Source: IMCC26134_A sp964438755
Lineage (GTDB): Bacteria > Verrucomicrobiota > Verrucomicrobiia > Opitutales > Opitutaceae
Direction of reading: 5' to 3'
Assembly (NCBI GenBank): GCA_964438755.1
Contig: CAYTLL010000004.1
Span: forward strand, 77,702-141,701
Length of the DNA stretch: 64,000 nucleotides
Positions 1-8,339 of this stretch are shown piece after piece. The notes beneath the pieces are model-generated. The model was not told where the DNA came from. It did no database searches and saw only the letters and a list, made by a program, of their open reading frames with translations. How positions within the stretch are numbered: position 1 is the first letter of the stretch; every line of letters starts with the position of its first letter. Position numbers and translations under genes: made by a program.

Positions 1-288
1 CAGCATCACCGGACCGACGGCGGGCAGGTATGGATAACGACCACCGACGAGGCCGGCCGCGCCGTGCTCACCGTGCGCGACGACGGCCCGGGCATCCCCG
101 AGGAGCACCTGCCGCGCATCTTCGAGCGCTTTCACCGCGCCGACGCGGCGCGCACCGGCGGCACCGGCCACACCGGCCTGGGGTTGGCCATCGCCAAGAC
201 CATCGCGGACAATCACCAGGGCCGTCTGACCGCCGCGAATCGCCCCGGCGGAGGCGCCTGTTTCACGCTCTCCATCCCGCAGTCCTAG
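1..288 (+). CDS. Sensor histidine kinase, C-terminal ATPase end (5' partial)
   Basis: These are the last 95 residues of a histidine kinase; the sensor part, the phosphoacceptor histidine and the N box lie before the window. The visible part is the Bergerat ATP-binding fold: G1 box DDGPGIP, F box FERFHRAD, then a G2 box GLGLAIAK, ending SIPQS and a TAG stop. In this family the domain binds ATP and phosphorylates a histidine that passes the phosphate to a response regulator. No regulator lies nearby; the only one in the window is the OmpR-type gene at 43.1 kb, and nothing links the two. Reading is open from base 1, so the gene is truncated only by the window edge. Confidence 0.93.
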   Translation, partial: QHHRTDGGQVWITTTDEAGRAVLTVRDDGPGIPEEHLPRIFERFHRADAARTGGTGHTGLGLAIAKTIADNHQGRLTAANRPGGGACFTLSIPQS

Positions 289-429
289 CCCAACTCCGTT
301 AAGATTCGTAGAGGAGAGGGGATCCGATGGAGGGTGGACCGCGGTGTCCGCCTTTCGCGATCCGCAGGCTCGCCAGCGGCCGCAGCGCAGAGCCTGGACG
401 ACAGGACCGTCCCCGTCTTGGCGTCCGGC

Positions 430-1215
430 TCAGGCGCCCGGAGCCAGTCCGCGGTCACTCGCCTTGGCGAAAGCCAGCATGCGGGCAAACTCGGGCGTGG
501 AGGCGCGCTCGTCGGCGGCGAGTTTTTCCAAGGCCTGAGAACGGTTCAGCCCGTCGCGGAAAAGGATGCGATGGACGGCCTTCACGCGCTCGAGCTGCTC
601 GGGGGTGAAGCCCTTGCGCTCGAGGCCGATCTTGTTGATCGCGCGGATCAGCGCCGGCTGGCCGTCGGCGATGAAAAAGGGCGCCACGTCCTGCACGACT
701 TTCGCGTAGGCGCTGACCATCGCGTAGGCGCCGATGCGGCAAAACTGATGCACTCCCGACACGCCGCCGACCACCACGTGATCCTCGATCACGACGTGGC
801 CCGCGATCGAGACCGCGTTGCTCATCACGATGTGGCTGCCCAGCACGCAATCGTGAGCGATATGCCCGTAGGCAAGGAAGGTGTTGTCGTCGCCGAGCGT
901 GGTGAACTCGCCGTCCTTGGTCGCCGCGTGCACGGTGAAGTATTCGCGGAACACGTTGCGCGCGCCGACGCGCACGCCGGGGTTGCCGCCCTTGAACTTC
1001 AGGTCCTGCGTCTTGCCGCCGATGCAGGCGTAGGGAAACACCTCGCACGCCTCGCCCAGCCACGTGTTGCCCTCGACGGAGGCGTGGTGATGCAGGCGCG
1101 TGCGGTCGCCGAGACGAACGCCGGGGCCGACGTAGCAAAGCGGACCGATCTCGACGTCGCCGCCGAGCTCGGCGGCGGAATCAACGACGGCGGTGGGATG
1201 GATTTGGGTCGGCAT
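430..1215 (-). CDS. lpxA: Acyl-ACP:UDP-N-acetylglucosamine O-acyltransferase LpxA
   Basis: First enzyme of lipid A synthesis: it moves a 3-hydroxyacyl chain from acyl carrier protein to UDP-GlcNAc in the cytoplasm. The 261 residues match the usual length (262 in E. coli). The N-terminal two thirds is a left-handed beta helix of hexapeptide repeats, visible as recurring I/V-G motifs from residue 5 to about 190. The catalytic histidine is H121 in GHIAHDC, equivalent to H125 of E. coli. The C-terminal helical region starts near RAINKIGLERKGF. The gene begins 30 bases after the lpxC-fabZ fusion on the same strand, so the two are probably co-transcribed and supply consecutive steps of the pathway. 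Confidence 0.96.
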   Translation of the reverse strand: MPTQIHPTAVVDSAAELGGDVEIGPLCYVGPGVRLGDRTRLHHHASVEGNTWLGEACEVFPYACIGGKTQDLKFKGGNPGVRVGARNVFREYFTVHAATKDGEFTTLGDDNTFLAYGHIAHDCVLGSHIVMSNAVSIAGHVVIEDHVVVGGVSGVHQFCRIGAYAMVSAYAKVVQDVAPFFIADGQPALIRAINKIGLERKGFTPEQLERVKAVHRILFRDGLNRSQALEKLAADERASTPEFARMLAFAKASDRGLAPGA

Positions 1216-1245
1216 GGCGGAGCGGGCGGTGCGGCGAGGCGTGAA

Positions 1246-2577
1246 TCAGCCCTCGACTTCGCTGTTGTCGAGGATGGCGAACATCAGCTCGGCGGAGGAA
1301 ACCACCTGGCCGTCGACGGTGCAGGTCACCTCGGCGCTCGCGAGCTTGGTGCCGCGGGTCTTGGTGAGTTTGGCGTTGAGGATGAGCTGGTCGCCGGGCC
1401 GCACCGGCTTGCGGAACTTCACCTTGTCCGCGCTCATGAAGAGCGAGGTCTTCCCCTCGCTGCTGCCACGCCGGAGCATGAGGATGCCGGCCGCCTGCGC
1501 CATCGCCTCGAGTTGAAGCACGCCCGGCATGACGGGATTGCCGGGGAAATGGCCTTGGAAAAACGGCTCGTTGATCGAGACGTTCTTGATCGCGACGAGC
1601 GCGTCGTCGCCGATGAACTCGACCACGCGGTCGACCATCAGGAAGGGATAGCGGTGCGGAAGCGTGTCGAGGATGCGGCGGATATCGAGCTCGGTCTCGG
1701 TGGGCAGCACCATCGCGGGGCGGGGCTTTTTCTTCGGACCCTTCTTTTTCTCCGCGAGCTTCTCGGCGAGGGCCTTGGTGAGCTCGGCGTTGATCGCGTG
1801 GCCCGGACGGGTGGCGATGATGTGCGCCTTGATCGGCAGGCCGAGCAGCGTGATGTCGCCGACGATATCGAGCATCTTGTGACGCACGAACTCGTCTTTG
1901 AAGCGCAGCCCCTCCTTGGAGAGGATCTTGTCGCCCTTGATCACGACGGCGCAATCGAGCGAACCGCCCTTGATCTTGCCCATCTTGATGAGCGCCTCGA
2001 TGTCCTCGTAGACGGTAAAGGTGCGGGCCGCGGCGATCTGCGTCATGTAGACGTCGGGATCGACGTTGAGCGAAAGGAACTGCGCGTGGATGCCGCGGTC
2101 GTCGGCCGAGGTGCAGGAGATTTTGAAGCCGTCGTGCGGCAGCGCGATGATGGACGAATTGCCCTTCTGGATGGAGACCGGCTCCTCGAGGACGAAATAC
2201 TCGCGCTCCTTGTCCTGCTCGACCGGGTCGCCCTGCATGATGAGGTCGACGTAGGGCTTGGCGGAGCCGTCGAGAATCGGCGGCTCGGAGGCGTTCATCT
2301 CGATGACGCAATTGTCGATGCCGCAGCCGTGAAGGGCGCTGAGGACGTGCTCGACGGTGTGGACCTTCGCATGCCCCTCCTGGATCGTGGTCTGGCGAAC
2401 GAGGTCGCCGACGAGCTCCGCGCGGGGCTTGATCTCCGGGGCGCCGTTCAGATCGATGCGGCGAAAAACATAACCGGAATCGACCGCGGCGGGCTTGAGC
2501 GTGAGCGTGACGGTTTCGCCGGTGTGGAGGGCCTGGCCGGAAATGGATACCTCGCGGGCGAGCGTGCGTTGTTTCAT
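1246..2577 (-). CDS. lpxC-fabZ: Bifunctional LpxC-FabZ fusion: UDP-3-O-acyl-GlcNAc deacetylase / 3-hydroxyacyl-ACP dehydratase
   Basis: A 443-residue fusion of two normally separate enzymes. Residues 1 to about 275 are LpxC, the zinc deacetylase that commits lipid A synthesis: zinc ligands H77 (VHTVEH), H233 and D237 (FVRHKMLD), and a catalytic-region histidine H260 (RPGHAIN). A lysine-rich linker (about 275-287) leads to FabZ, the hot-dog dehydratase of fatty acid elongation, with LPHRYPFLMVDRV, catalytic H343 (GHFPGNP) and E357 (LQLEAMAQ). Start: the ATG that opens MKQRTLAREVSI; the reading frame is open further upstream but overlaps the hydrolase gene. Such fusions are known in Bacteroidota and some Verrucomicrobiota. 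It puts lipid A commitment and the competing use of 3-hydroxyacyl-ACP on one polypeptide, just ahead of lpxA. Confidence 0.96.
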   Translation of the reverse strand: MKQRTLAREVSISGQALHTGETVTLTLKPAAVDSGYVFRRIDLNGAPEIKPRAELVGDLVRQTTIQEGHAKVHTVEHVLSALHGCGIDNCVIEMNASEPPILDGSAKPYVDLIMQGDPVEQDKEREYFVLEEPVSIQKGNSSIIALPHDGFKISCTSADDRGIHAQFLSLNVDPDVYMTQIAAARTFTVYEDIEALIKMGKIKGGSLDCAVVIKGDKILSKEGLRFKDEFVRHKMLDIVGDITLLGLPIKAHIIATRPGHAINAELTKALAEKLAEKKKGPKKKPRPAMVLPTETELDIRRILDTLPHRYPFLMVDRVVEFIGDDALVAIKNVSINEPFFQGHFPGNPVMPGVLQLEAMAQAAGILMLRRGSSEGKTSLFMSADKVKFRKPVRPGDQLILNAKLTKTRGTKLASAEVTCTVDGQVVSSAELMFAILDNSEVEG

Positions 2578-2594
2578 GGCTGTTACGTAAGGGG

Positions 2595-3503
2595 TCAGGG
2601 TGCCGAGCCGCCCGAGGGCGAGGCAAGCGCGGTTTCCAACCCCGTCCCCGCCACCACGGGCGATACCGTCCCGTCCCGCGCAAGCGCCATCGCCAGAAAT
2701 TGGCGCAAGATCGCCTGCCCCGGCTCGTTCTGCGCCCACGGGATGTGCGGATAGTCGCCCTCCACGTAGCGCGCCGCCGGCCTCGCGGCGGCGAGTTTCC
2801 TCCCCTCCCCGACCGGGACGACCGTATCTCCCCGTCCCTGCGTCAAAAGCACCGGAACCGCCGGCGCGAGATCGCGCAACACCTCCGCCGTGTCCAACCG
2901 CTCGCCGCCGAGATACAGCCAAACGCCCATCCGGCGCGCCATGCTCGGCAGGCTGGAAAACGTGCTTTCCAAAACCAGTCCCGCCACCGGCCGGCGGGCG
3001 GCCAGCTGGGCCGCAAACGCGCCGCCGAGCGAAAACCCATGGGCGATGATCGCCTCGCGCCGCGCTTCCGGCCGCGCCGCCACGATGTCGAACCAGGCCG
3101 CGCCGTTGGCGATATCGTTCTCCAAGGCCGGAATACCGTCCGAGCGCCCGTAGCCCACATGCTCGCACACCAGCACCGACACGCCCAAGCCGTGCCACAA
3201 CTCGACCGTCTGCCGCTGGTCGTCGATCAGCTCCGCGTTGCCATGGAAATAGAGCACCACCGGAGCGGGCCGTTCCGCCGAGGCGCCTTCCGCCGGACGC
3301 CACCACGCCTCGACGCGGCCGCCCTGCGGCAAGTCCCGCCACCACGATTCGTAGCCCGCCGGCGCCGTCCGTCCCCGCGCGCGGTCGCGTCCGTCGCGCG
3401 GATACAGCACCGCCTCCTTGTTCCAGGTCACGAGCGCGCAAAAGGCGACATAGCCCGCCAGCGCCAGCCCGCCCAGCCATGCCGCCAAACGTCGCGCCTT
3501 CAT
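2595..3503 (-). CDS. Alpha/beta hydrolase with N-terminal membrane anchor (tandem copy 2)
   Basis: A 302-residue serine hydrolase of the BEM46/ABHD13-like type. A membrane segment (about residues 8-26) is followed by the fold: oxyanion region YFHGNAEL, nucleophile elbow AHGFSLGG, acid region TQGRGDTVVP and a late histidine in DYPHIPW. The substrate cannot be told from sequence. Its ATG overlaps the stop of the upstream paralogue by one base (TGATG), so translation is coupled. The two proteins align along their whole length, for example both have PAGYE-WW after the anchor and ASAERPAP before the first strand, so this is a tandem duplication. About 25 residues after the catalytic histidine are low complexity. 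It is followed 17 bases later by lpxC-fabZ. Confidence 0.85.
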   Translation of the reverse strand: MKARRLAAWLGGLALAGYVAFCALVTWNKEAVLYPRDGRDRARGRTAPAGYESWWRDLPQGGRVEAWWRPAEGASAERPAPVVLYFHGNAELIDDQRQTVELWHGLGVSVLVCEHVGYGRSDGIPALENDIANGAAWFDIVAARPEARREAIIAHGFSLGGAFAAQLAARRPVAGLVLESTFSSLPSMARRMGVWLYLGGERLDTAEVLRDLAPAVPVLLTQGRGDTVVPVGEGRKLAAARPAARYVEGDYPHIPWAQNEPGQAILRQFLAMALARDGTVSPVVAGTGLETALASPSGGSAP

Positions 3504-4381
3504 CACGCCCCGCCTCCCTTTTCCCCGCCCGGCGCCCCGGCCCGGGGCCGCGCCCGTTCGAGCAATTCGCGCAAGAGATCCGGGCGCTCCTGCGTGGAGA
3601 GCGGATAATGGTCGTGATCCCCCGCCACCGCCCGCGCCGAGGGCCGCGCCGCTGCGAGCAGACCGTGATGCCGAAACCCGACCACGTCGTCGCGCCGCCC
3701 ATGCGTGAGCAAGACCGGCACGCGCGCATCGAGCCGACGCAGCACCGCGGTCGCGTCGAAGCGTTCGCGCGTGAACAAGATCCAGATGCCCCGGTCCCGC
3801 GCCGCCTCGCGGAGACTCGCCACCGTGCCCTCCAAAGCCAGGCCAGCCACCGGCCTCTCCCCCGCGAGCTCCGCGGCGAATATCCCGCCGAGCGAAAACC
3901 CGTGCGCGAGGATGACCTCGCGCCACACCTCCGGCCTCGCCGCCACGCGGTCAAACCACTCCCTCGAGTCGCTCTCGCCAACCGCGACGCCCGGCTCGCC
4001 GTCCGAGCGACCGTAGCCGCGGTATTCCGCAAGCAGCACGCTCGCGCCCAGATCGTGCCACACCTCGGCGAAGTCCCGGGAGTCGTCGATCAGCTCGCCG
4101 TTTCCATGGAAGACGATCACGGCCGGCGCCGGGCGCTCCGCCGAGGCGCCTCGCGCCGGCAACCACCAACCCTCCACCCGCGTGCCATCGCGCATCGTCT
4201 GCCACCAGGTTTCATAACCGGCCGGCGCGGTCTTGCCCGCCGCCCGCTCGCGCCCGTGCATCGGGAAAAGGATCGCCTCCTTTTTCCAGGCCACCACGCC
4301 GCACACCGCCAGATAGGTGCCGGCCGCGATCGCGCCCCAACGCAGCAGGCCCCGTCGCAAACTCCGCATTTTCTGAACCAT
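3503..4381 (-). CDS. Alpha/beta hydrolase with N-terminal membrane anchor (tandem copy 1)
   Basis: Paralogue of the following gene, about 292 residues with the start chosen here. An N-terminal hydrophobic helix precedes VFHGNGEL (oxyanion loop), AHGFSLGG (serine nucleophile), THGRRDDVVG (acid) and GDHDHYPL (histidine). The start is uncertain: in-frame ATGs lie at 4402, 4381 and 4369, and a TTG at 4411. I chose 4381 because GGAAG lies about ten bases upstream; alignment with the paralogue would equally fit 4369. Family members are membrane-anchored lipid or ester hydrolases and acyltransferases, but no substrate can be inferred. The 217 bases upstream separate it from the divergent dehydrogenase gene and should hold both promoters. 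Confidence 0.82.
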   Translation of the reverse strand: MVQKMRSLRRGLLRWGAIAAGTYLAVCGVVAWKKEAILFPMHGRERAAGKTAPAGYETWWQTMRDGTRVEGWWLPARGASAERPAPAVIVFHGNGELIDDSRDFAEVWHDLGASVLLAEYRGYGRSDGEPGVAVGESDSREWFDRVAARPEVWREVILAHGFSLGGIFAAELAGERPVAGLALEGTVASLREAARDRGIWILFTRERFDATAVLRRLDARVPVLLTHGRRDDVVGFRHHGLLAAARPSARAVAGDHDHYPLSTQERPDLLRELLERARPRAGAPGGEKGGGA

Positions 4382-4597
4382 GCCCGCCAATCTTCCGCCC
4401 ATTCGGGGCAACGCGAGCCGGAACCCGGGCTTACCGCTTCCGTCTCAATTATAAGCAGACGTCAAAAGCCGGGCCCGACCGAGTCCCGCCTCGCCAGCCC
4501 TTCGACTCTTTGCCACAAGTGGTCCCACGACCCGCGCCGCCACCCCGCCCCCGCCGCACGGTCCCCGCGTGCTCCGCCGGCTCCACCGCACCACGCC

Positions 4598-5716
4598 ATG
4601 CAAATCGCCGTCTTCAGCGCCAAGCAGCACGACCGCCGCTTTCTCGACGCCGCCAACGCCCGAGCCGGCCATGTGCTTCACTACCTCGAGGCCCGGCTCG
4701 ACCGCCACACCGCGGCCCTCGCGGCCGGACGTCCCGCCGTGAGCCTCTTCGTCAACGACCGCGCGGACGCCGCCGCGCTCGCCGTCCTGGCCGACCAAGG
4801 GGTGCGCCTCGTCACCCTGCGCTCCGCCGGCTACAATCACGTCGACATCGAGACCGCCCGGGCGCTCGGGCTCACCGTCACCCACGCGCCCGACTACTCG
4901 CCGCACGCCGTGGCGGAGCACACGGTGGCGCTGCTCCTCGCGCTCGTGCGCCGCATCCCGCAGGCCTATTCGCGCGTCCGCGAGGGCAACTTCTCCATCG
5001 AGGGCCTGCTTGGATTCGATCTTCACGGCAAAACCGCCGCGATCGTGGGCACCGGCCGGATCGGGCGCAGCGTGGGACGTATTTTCCAAGGCTTCGGCAT
5101 GCGCGTGCTCGCCTACGATCCTCGCCCGGGCCCCGAAACCCGGACCTCCGGCTTCGCCTTCGGCGCCCTCGAGGACGTGCTCGGCGAGGCCGACATCGTC
5201 TCGCTGCACTGCCCGCTGCTGCCAAACACGCGCCACCTGATCAGCCACGCCACCCTGGGCTGGATGAAACGCGGCGCCGTGCTGCTCAACACCTCCCGCG
5301 GCGGGTTGCTCGAAACAAGCGCGGTCCTGGAGGCGCTCGAAACCGGCCGGCTCTCCGCGCTCGGCATCGACATCTACGAAGACGAGGCCGCTCTGCTCTA
5401 CGAGGACCACTCCGAACAGGGCCTGCGCGACGAAGTGCTGGCGCGACTGGTCGCCCTGCCCAACGTGCTCGTCACCGGGCATCAGGGCTTCTTCACCCGG
5501 GAAGCGATGGAGTCGATAGCCGGCGCCACGATCGCAGCGCTCGACGCCTTCGCCGCGGGGCTTCCCTGCCCGCGCACCCTGACCGCCCCCGGCGCCAGCT
5601 CGGCCCGCTTGCCGCCCGCAGCGCCACATGGCTCCTCGCCGGCTTTTCCGCTCAACATGGAGCCTTCCACCGAACCCGCGGAAACCGTCCCCGTGGCGAG
5701 AAAAAGCGAAGCCTGA
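4598..5716 (+). CDS. ldhA: D-2-hydroxyacid dehydrogenase, D-lactate dehydrogenase (LdhA) type
   Basis: Predicted NADH-dependent D-lactate dehydrogenase reducing pyruvate to D-lactate. The NAD-binding loop is GTGRIGRSVGRIF (about 151-163). The catalytic set is R234 (NTSRGG), E263 (IYEDEAA) and H295 (GHQGFFT), each one residue offset from E. coli LdhA (R235, E264, H296). The motif VTLRSAGYNHVD and the insert LLYEDHSEQG are also LdhA-like rather than SerA-like. Length is 372 residues against 329 in E. coli; the extra roughly 40 residues after PCPRTL form a Pro/Ala/Ser-rich tail of unknown role. Start: the ATG opening MQIAVFSAKQHD, where homology begins. It stands alone on the plus strand, converging with gatC. 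Confidence 0.9.
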   Translation: MQIAVFSAKQHDRRFLDAANARAGHVLHYLEARLDRHTAALAAGRPAVSLFVNDRADAAALAVLADQGVRLVTLRSAGYNHVDIETARALGLTVTHAPDYSPHAVAEHTVALLLALVRRIPQAYSRVREGNFSIEGLLGFDLHGKTAAIVGTGRIGRSVGRIFQGFGMRVLAYDPRPGPETRTSGFAFGALEDVLGEADIVSLHCPLLPNTRHLISHATLGWMKRGAVLLNTSRGGLLETSAVLEALETGRLSALGIDIYEDEAALLYEDHSEQGLRDEVLARLVALPNVLVTGHQGFFTREAMESIAGATIAALDAFAAGLPCPRTLTAPGASSARLPPAAPHGSSPAFPLNMEPSTEPAETVPVARKSEA

Positions 5717-5785
5717 AAAAGCCGCGGCCCTATCCGGCGGCGCGACGACTCGCGCCCAAGCGGCGCGTAAGGCAAAGCGGACGCC

Positions 5786-6076
5786 TTACTCCACCACGCG
5801 GGGCACGAGCACCATGTGGTCGCGCTGGGCCGGGGCGTTGCGCAAGGCCTGCTCGACCGGCAGGCCCGGGCGCGCCTCGTCGGGCTGGAGCACGTTGAAA
5901 ATCGGCGTCGCGTGCGCGGTGGGCTCCACACCGTCGACGTTCACCTGCTTGAGCTGCTCGATGTGGCCGAGGATGTCGCCGAGCTGCGCGGAAAACTTCG
6001 CTTTTTCCGCGGGCGTGAGCGCGAGACGGGAGAGCGTGGCGAGGTGGTCGATGTCGATGTGAACCGGGGATGACAT
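5786..6076 (-). CDS. gatC: Aspartyl/glutamyl-tRNA(Asn/Gln) amidotransferase subunit C
   Basis: A 96-residue GatC. In GatCAB this small subunit wraps around GatA and GatB and stabilises the complex that converts Glu-tRNA(Gln) or Asp-tRNA(Asn) to the amidated form. Family marks are HLATLSRLALTPAEK at the N-terminus, the central QLGDILGHIEQL helix, then GVEPTAHATP and the C-terminal RNAPAQRDHMVLVPRVVE. The start is the ATG before SSPVHIDIDHLA; the frame extends further upstream but enters the intergenic repeat. gatA and gatB are not in the window on either side, so the subunits are not encoded together here unless they lie further left. Confidence 0.93.
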   Translation of the reverse strand: MSSPVHIDIDHLATLSRLALTPAEKAKFSAQLGDILGHIEQLKQVNVDGVEPTAHATPIFNVLQPDEARPGLPVEQALRNAPAQRDHMVLVPRVVE

Positions 6077-6094
6077 GGGCGGAGCTTTTTTAAT

Positions 6095-6193
6095 TAACCA
6101 CGAAACACACGAATTACACGAAAAGGGGAAACGTCGGAAAGATATCCGCTCGCCGTGCGCGGGCCTGGTTTCGTGTCTTTCGTGTGTTTCGTT
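6095..6193. repeat. Intergenic imperfect inverted repeat built from ACGAAACAC-like words
   Basis: The space between hom and gatC carries a left arm at 6095-6123 (TAACCACGAAACACACGAAT and onward) whose reverse complement returns at 6169-6193 with one two-base bulge and two mismatches. The arms consist of short reiterated CACGAA words. It lies downstream of hom and just upstream of gatC. It could fold into a long hairpin in RNA or be a dispersed REP-like element; the sequence alone does not decide. Confidence 0.75.
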
Positions 6194-6207
6194 ATTGTCC
6201 CTTCCGA

Positions 6208-7509
6208 TCAGAAATCCGCGATGCGGAGGAGGAGGGGCTTGCCGAGGGTGCAGTTGAGCTTGGCGAGGCGGTTCACGGTGAGACGGATCGCGGCCTCGTT
6301 GCACTCGTGGGTGGTGAGCAGGAGCGAAGCGGCGTCGGCCTTCTCGCTCGGGCGCTGCACGAGACTGGCGATGCTCACGCCGGCCTTGGCGGTGCAGCTG
6401 GCGATCTTCGCGAGCACCCCCGGCTGGTCCTTCACGTCGAGGCGCAGGTAGTGGCGCGAACGCAGCGCCTCGGGCGGGGTGAGCGCGAGCTTGGTCGCGG
6501 GCGCGGACGGGAGCACGGCGGCTCCGCGCACAAGCAGCGAGGCGGCGTCGATGATGTCGCCGATCACCGCGCTGGCGGTCGGATCCTGGCCGGCGCCGCG
6601 GCCGATGTAGGTCGTCTCGCCGACGACGTCGCCGGACACGGAAATGCCGTTGTAGACCTCGTTGACGTTGGCGACCGCCTTCGAAAGCGGCAGCAGGGCG
6701 GGATACACCGCGACGGAGAGGGCGTTGCGCTGGAGATCGCGCTCGATGACGGCGAGCAGCTTGATCGCGTAGCCGTTCTCGCGGGCGAAGGCCAGGTCGG
6801 CCTGGGTCAGATGGGTGATGCCCTCGACGATCATCTTCTTCGTCGGCACCCAGGTGCCGTGGGCGAGATAGGCGAGCACCGCCGCCTTGTGCGCGGTGTC
6901 CCAGCCCTCGACGTCGAGCGACTCGTCGGCCTCGGCGTAGCCCAGCTCCTTGGCCTCCTTGAGGATGACCGGATAGGCCAGCCCCTCTCGCTCCATGCGC
7001 GTGAGGATGTAGTTACAGGTGCCGTTGAGGATGCCGTAGATGCGGCGGAACTTGTTCGCGACCAGACCCTCGCGGAGGGCCTTGATGATCGGGATGCCGC
7101 CGGCGACGGAGGCCTCGAAGAAGAACTGGCCGCCGTGTTTGTGCGCGGTGGCGAAGAGCTCGGGACCGTGGGCGCAGAGGAGAGCCTTGTTGGCGGAGAC
7201 GACGGTCTTGCCGCGCTTGAGCGCCTCGAGCGTGACCTTGCGGGCGATGCCGGTGCCGCCGATCAACTCGCACACGATCTGGATGGACGGATCGGTGGCG
7301 ATGGCGAGCGGGTCGGTCGTGAGCTGGTCGGCCTTGAGGCGCACGGCGCGCTTCTTGTCGAGGTCGCGCACGGACGCGCGGGCGAGCACGAGCTTGGCGC
7401 CGAGGCGGGCCTCGAGTTCGGGGCGGGCGCGCTCGATGTGTTTCCACACGCCCTGGCCGACGGTGCCGAGGCCGCAAATGCCGATGTTGATGACGGAGAC
7501 GGAAGCCAT
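6208..7509 (-). CDS. hom: Homoserine dehydrogenase
   Basis: Reduces L-aspartate-4-semialdehyde to homoserine, the branch to threonine, methionine and isoleucine. The 433-residue chain is the three-domain form: NAD(P)-binding fold with GLGTVGQGVW at 11-20, catalytic domain with VSANKALL, LNGTCNYILTRM, EAKELGYAEADES and EGITHL, and a C-terminal ACT domain starting near SRHYLRLDVKDQPGVLA. The ACT domain suggests allosteric control, typically by threonine. The start ATG (MASVSVINIG) is 26 bases after plsY on the same strand. The neighbours serA, plsY and hom run in the same direction but are functionally mixed. Confidence 0.96.
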   Translation of the reverse strand: MASVSVINIGICGLGTVGQGVWKHIERARPELEARLGAKLVLARASVRDLDKKRAVRLKADQLTTDPLAIATDPSIQIVCELIGGTGIARKVTLEALKRGKTVVSANKALLCAHGPELFATAHKHGGQFFFEASVAGGIPIIKALREGLVANKFRRIYGILNGTCNYILTRMEREGLAYPVILKEAKELGYAEADESLDVEGWDTAHKAAVLAYLAHGTWVPTKKMIVEGITHLTQADLAFARENGYAIKLLAVIERDLQRNALSVAVYPALLPLSKAVANVNEVYNGISVSGDVVGETTYIGRGAGQDPTASAVIGDIIDAASLLVRGAAVLPSAPATKLALTPPEALRSRHYLRLDVKDQPGVLAKIASCTAKAGVSIASLVQRPSEKADAASLLLTTHECNEAAIRLTVNRLAKLNCTLGKPLLLRIADF

Positions 7510-7535
7510 GTGGGAAACGGTTTAGGGGAGGCGAA

Positions 7536-8243
7536 TCAGGATTGGCCAGACGAGACGGGCTCGGCGGGCTTCTTCACGAACTTGTTTTCCGTGCCGTTGC
7601 AAAGACGGACGATGTTCGAGCGGTGGCGCAGGATGACGAAGAAACCGATCACGGTGGCGAGGATCGCGAAAGCATGCGGCGCGCCGAGCAGCCAGGCGGC
7701 GGCGGGAAGCGCGACCGAGGCGACGATCGAAGCGAGCGAGACGTAGCGGGAGAACTGGAAGACGATCACCCAGGAAACGAGCGCGATGACCGTCGGGATC
7801 GGGAGCAGGACGATCAGGCCGCCGGCGGAGGTGGCGACGCCCTTGCCGCCCTTGAAACGCGTCCAGCAGCTGAAGCTGTGGCCGATCAGGGCGAAGACGA
7901 GGCCGGTGATGGCCATCGCGGGTGCGTGCCCCGCGTCAAACCAAGTGACTGAACCGCCATCGTTGGTGATCGAGAAAGCGAAATCCGTGTAGCGGGCCCA
8001 CCATAGCGGCCAACCCGCCGCCACCGCGCCCTTCAGCGCATCGAGAAAAAACGCCAGATCGCCGGCGCGTTTGCCCTTCTTCCCGAACATGCCACCGAGC
8101 ACGCGCTTCACGTTCGTGGCGCCGGGGTTCTTCGAACCGTGCTCGAAGATGTTCACGCCGAACTTGCGCGCGATGAGCCAGCCAAAGGGCAGCGCGCCAA
8201 GGAAGTAGCCGGCGACGGCGGCGAGAAGAAGCGGGATCAGCAT
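7536..8243 (-). CDS. plsY: Acyl-phosphate:glycerol-3-phosphate acyltransferase PlsY
   Basis: Integral inner-membrane enzyme that acylates glycerol-3-phosphate from acyl-phosphate, the first step of phospholipid synthesis. At 235 residues it is slightly longer than the usual 200-215. All three PlsY motifs are present: GSKNPGATNVKRVLG, GHSFSCWTRFKGGKGVATS and RHRSNIVRLCNGTE. Hydrophobic segments at the N-terminus and around GLIVLLPIPTVIALV and AILATVIGFFVIL fit the multi-pass topology. The extra length is an insertion of about 25 residues around WWARYTDFAFSITND, between motifs 1 and 2. It lies between serA and hom on the minus strand. Confidence 0.95.
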   Translation of the reverse strand: MLIPLLLAAVAGYFLGALPFGWLIARKFGVNIFEHGSKNPGATNVKRVLGGMFGKKGKRAGDLAFFLDALKGAVAAGWPLWWARYTDFAFSITNDGGSVTWFDAGHAPAMAITGLVFALIGHSFSCWTRFKGGKGVATSAGGLIVLLPIPTVIALVSWVIVFQFSRYVSLASIVASVALPAAAWLLGAPHAFAILATVIGFFVILRHRSNIVRLCNGTENKFVKKPAEPVSSGQS

Positions 8244-8255
8244 ACTCGGAGAATC

Positions 8256-8336
8256 TTACAGGAGAGAACGGAGTTAACGGAGAAGGTCCGAAACCAAATC
8301 TCCGTTTCCTCCGTTACCTCCCGTAAAAATTGCTCG
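8256..8336. repeat. Intergenic imperfect inverted repeat built from AACGGAG words
   Basis: Between serA and plsY, the 28-base arm at 8256-8283 (TTACAGGAGAGAACGGAGTT and onward) is matched in reverse complement at 8309-8336 at 23 of 28 positions, around a 25-base centre. Like the repeat at 6.1 kb it is made of short reiterated words, here ACGGAG. It could act as a hairpin after serA or represent a dispersed element family. Confidence 0.75.
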
Positions 8337-8339
8337 TGC

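Noticed and set aside
334..2754. An open frame of about 800 codons on the plus strand opposite lpxA and lpxC-fabZ
   Set aside because: High GC content keeps antisense frames open. Its product is Ala/Arg/Asp-rich without domains, while the minus strand carries clear catalytic motifs.
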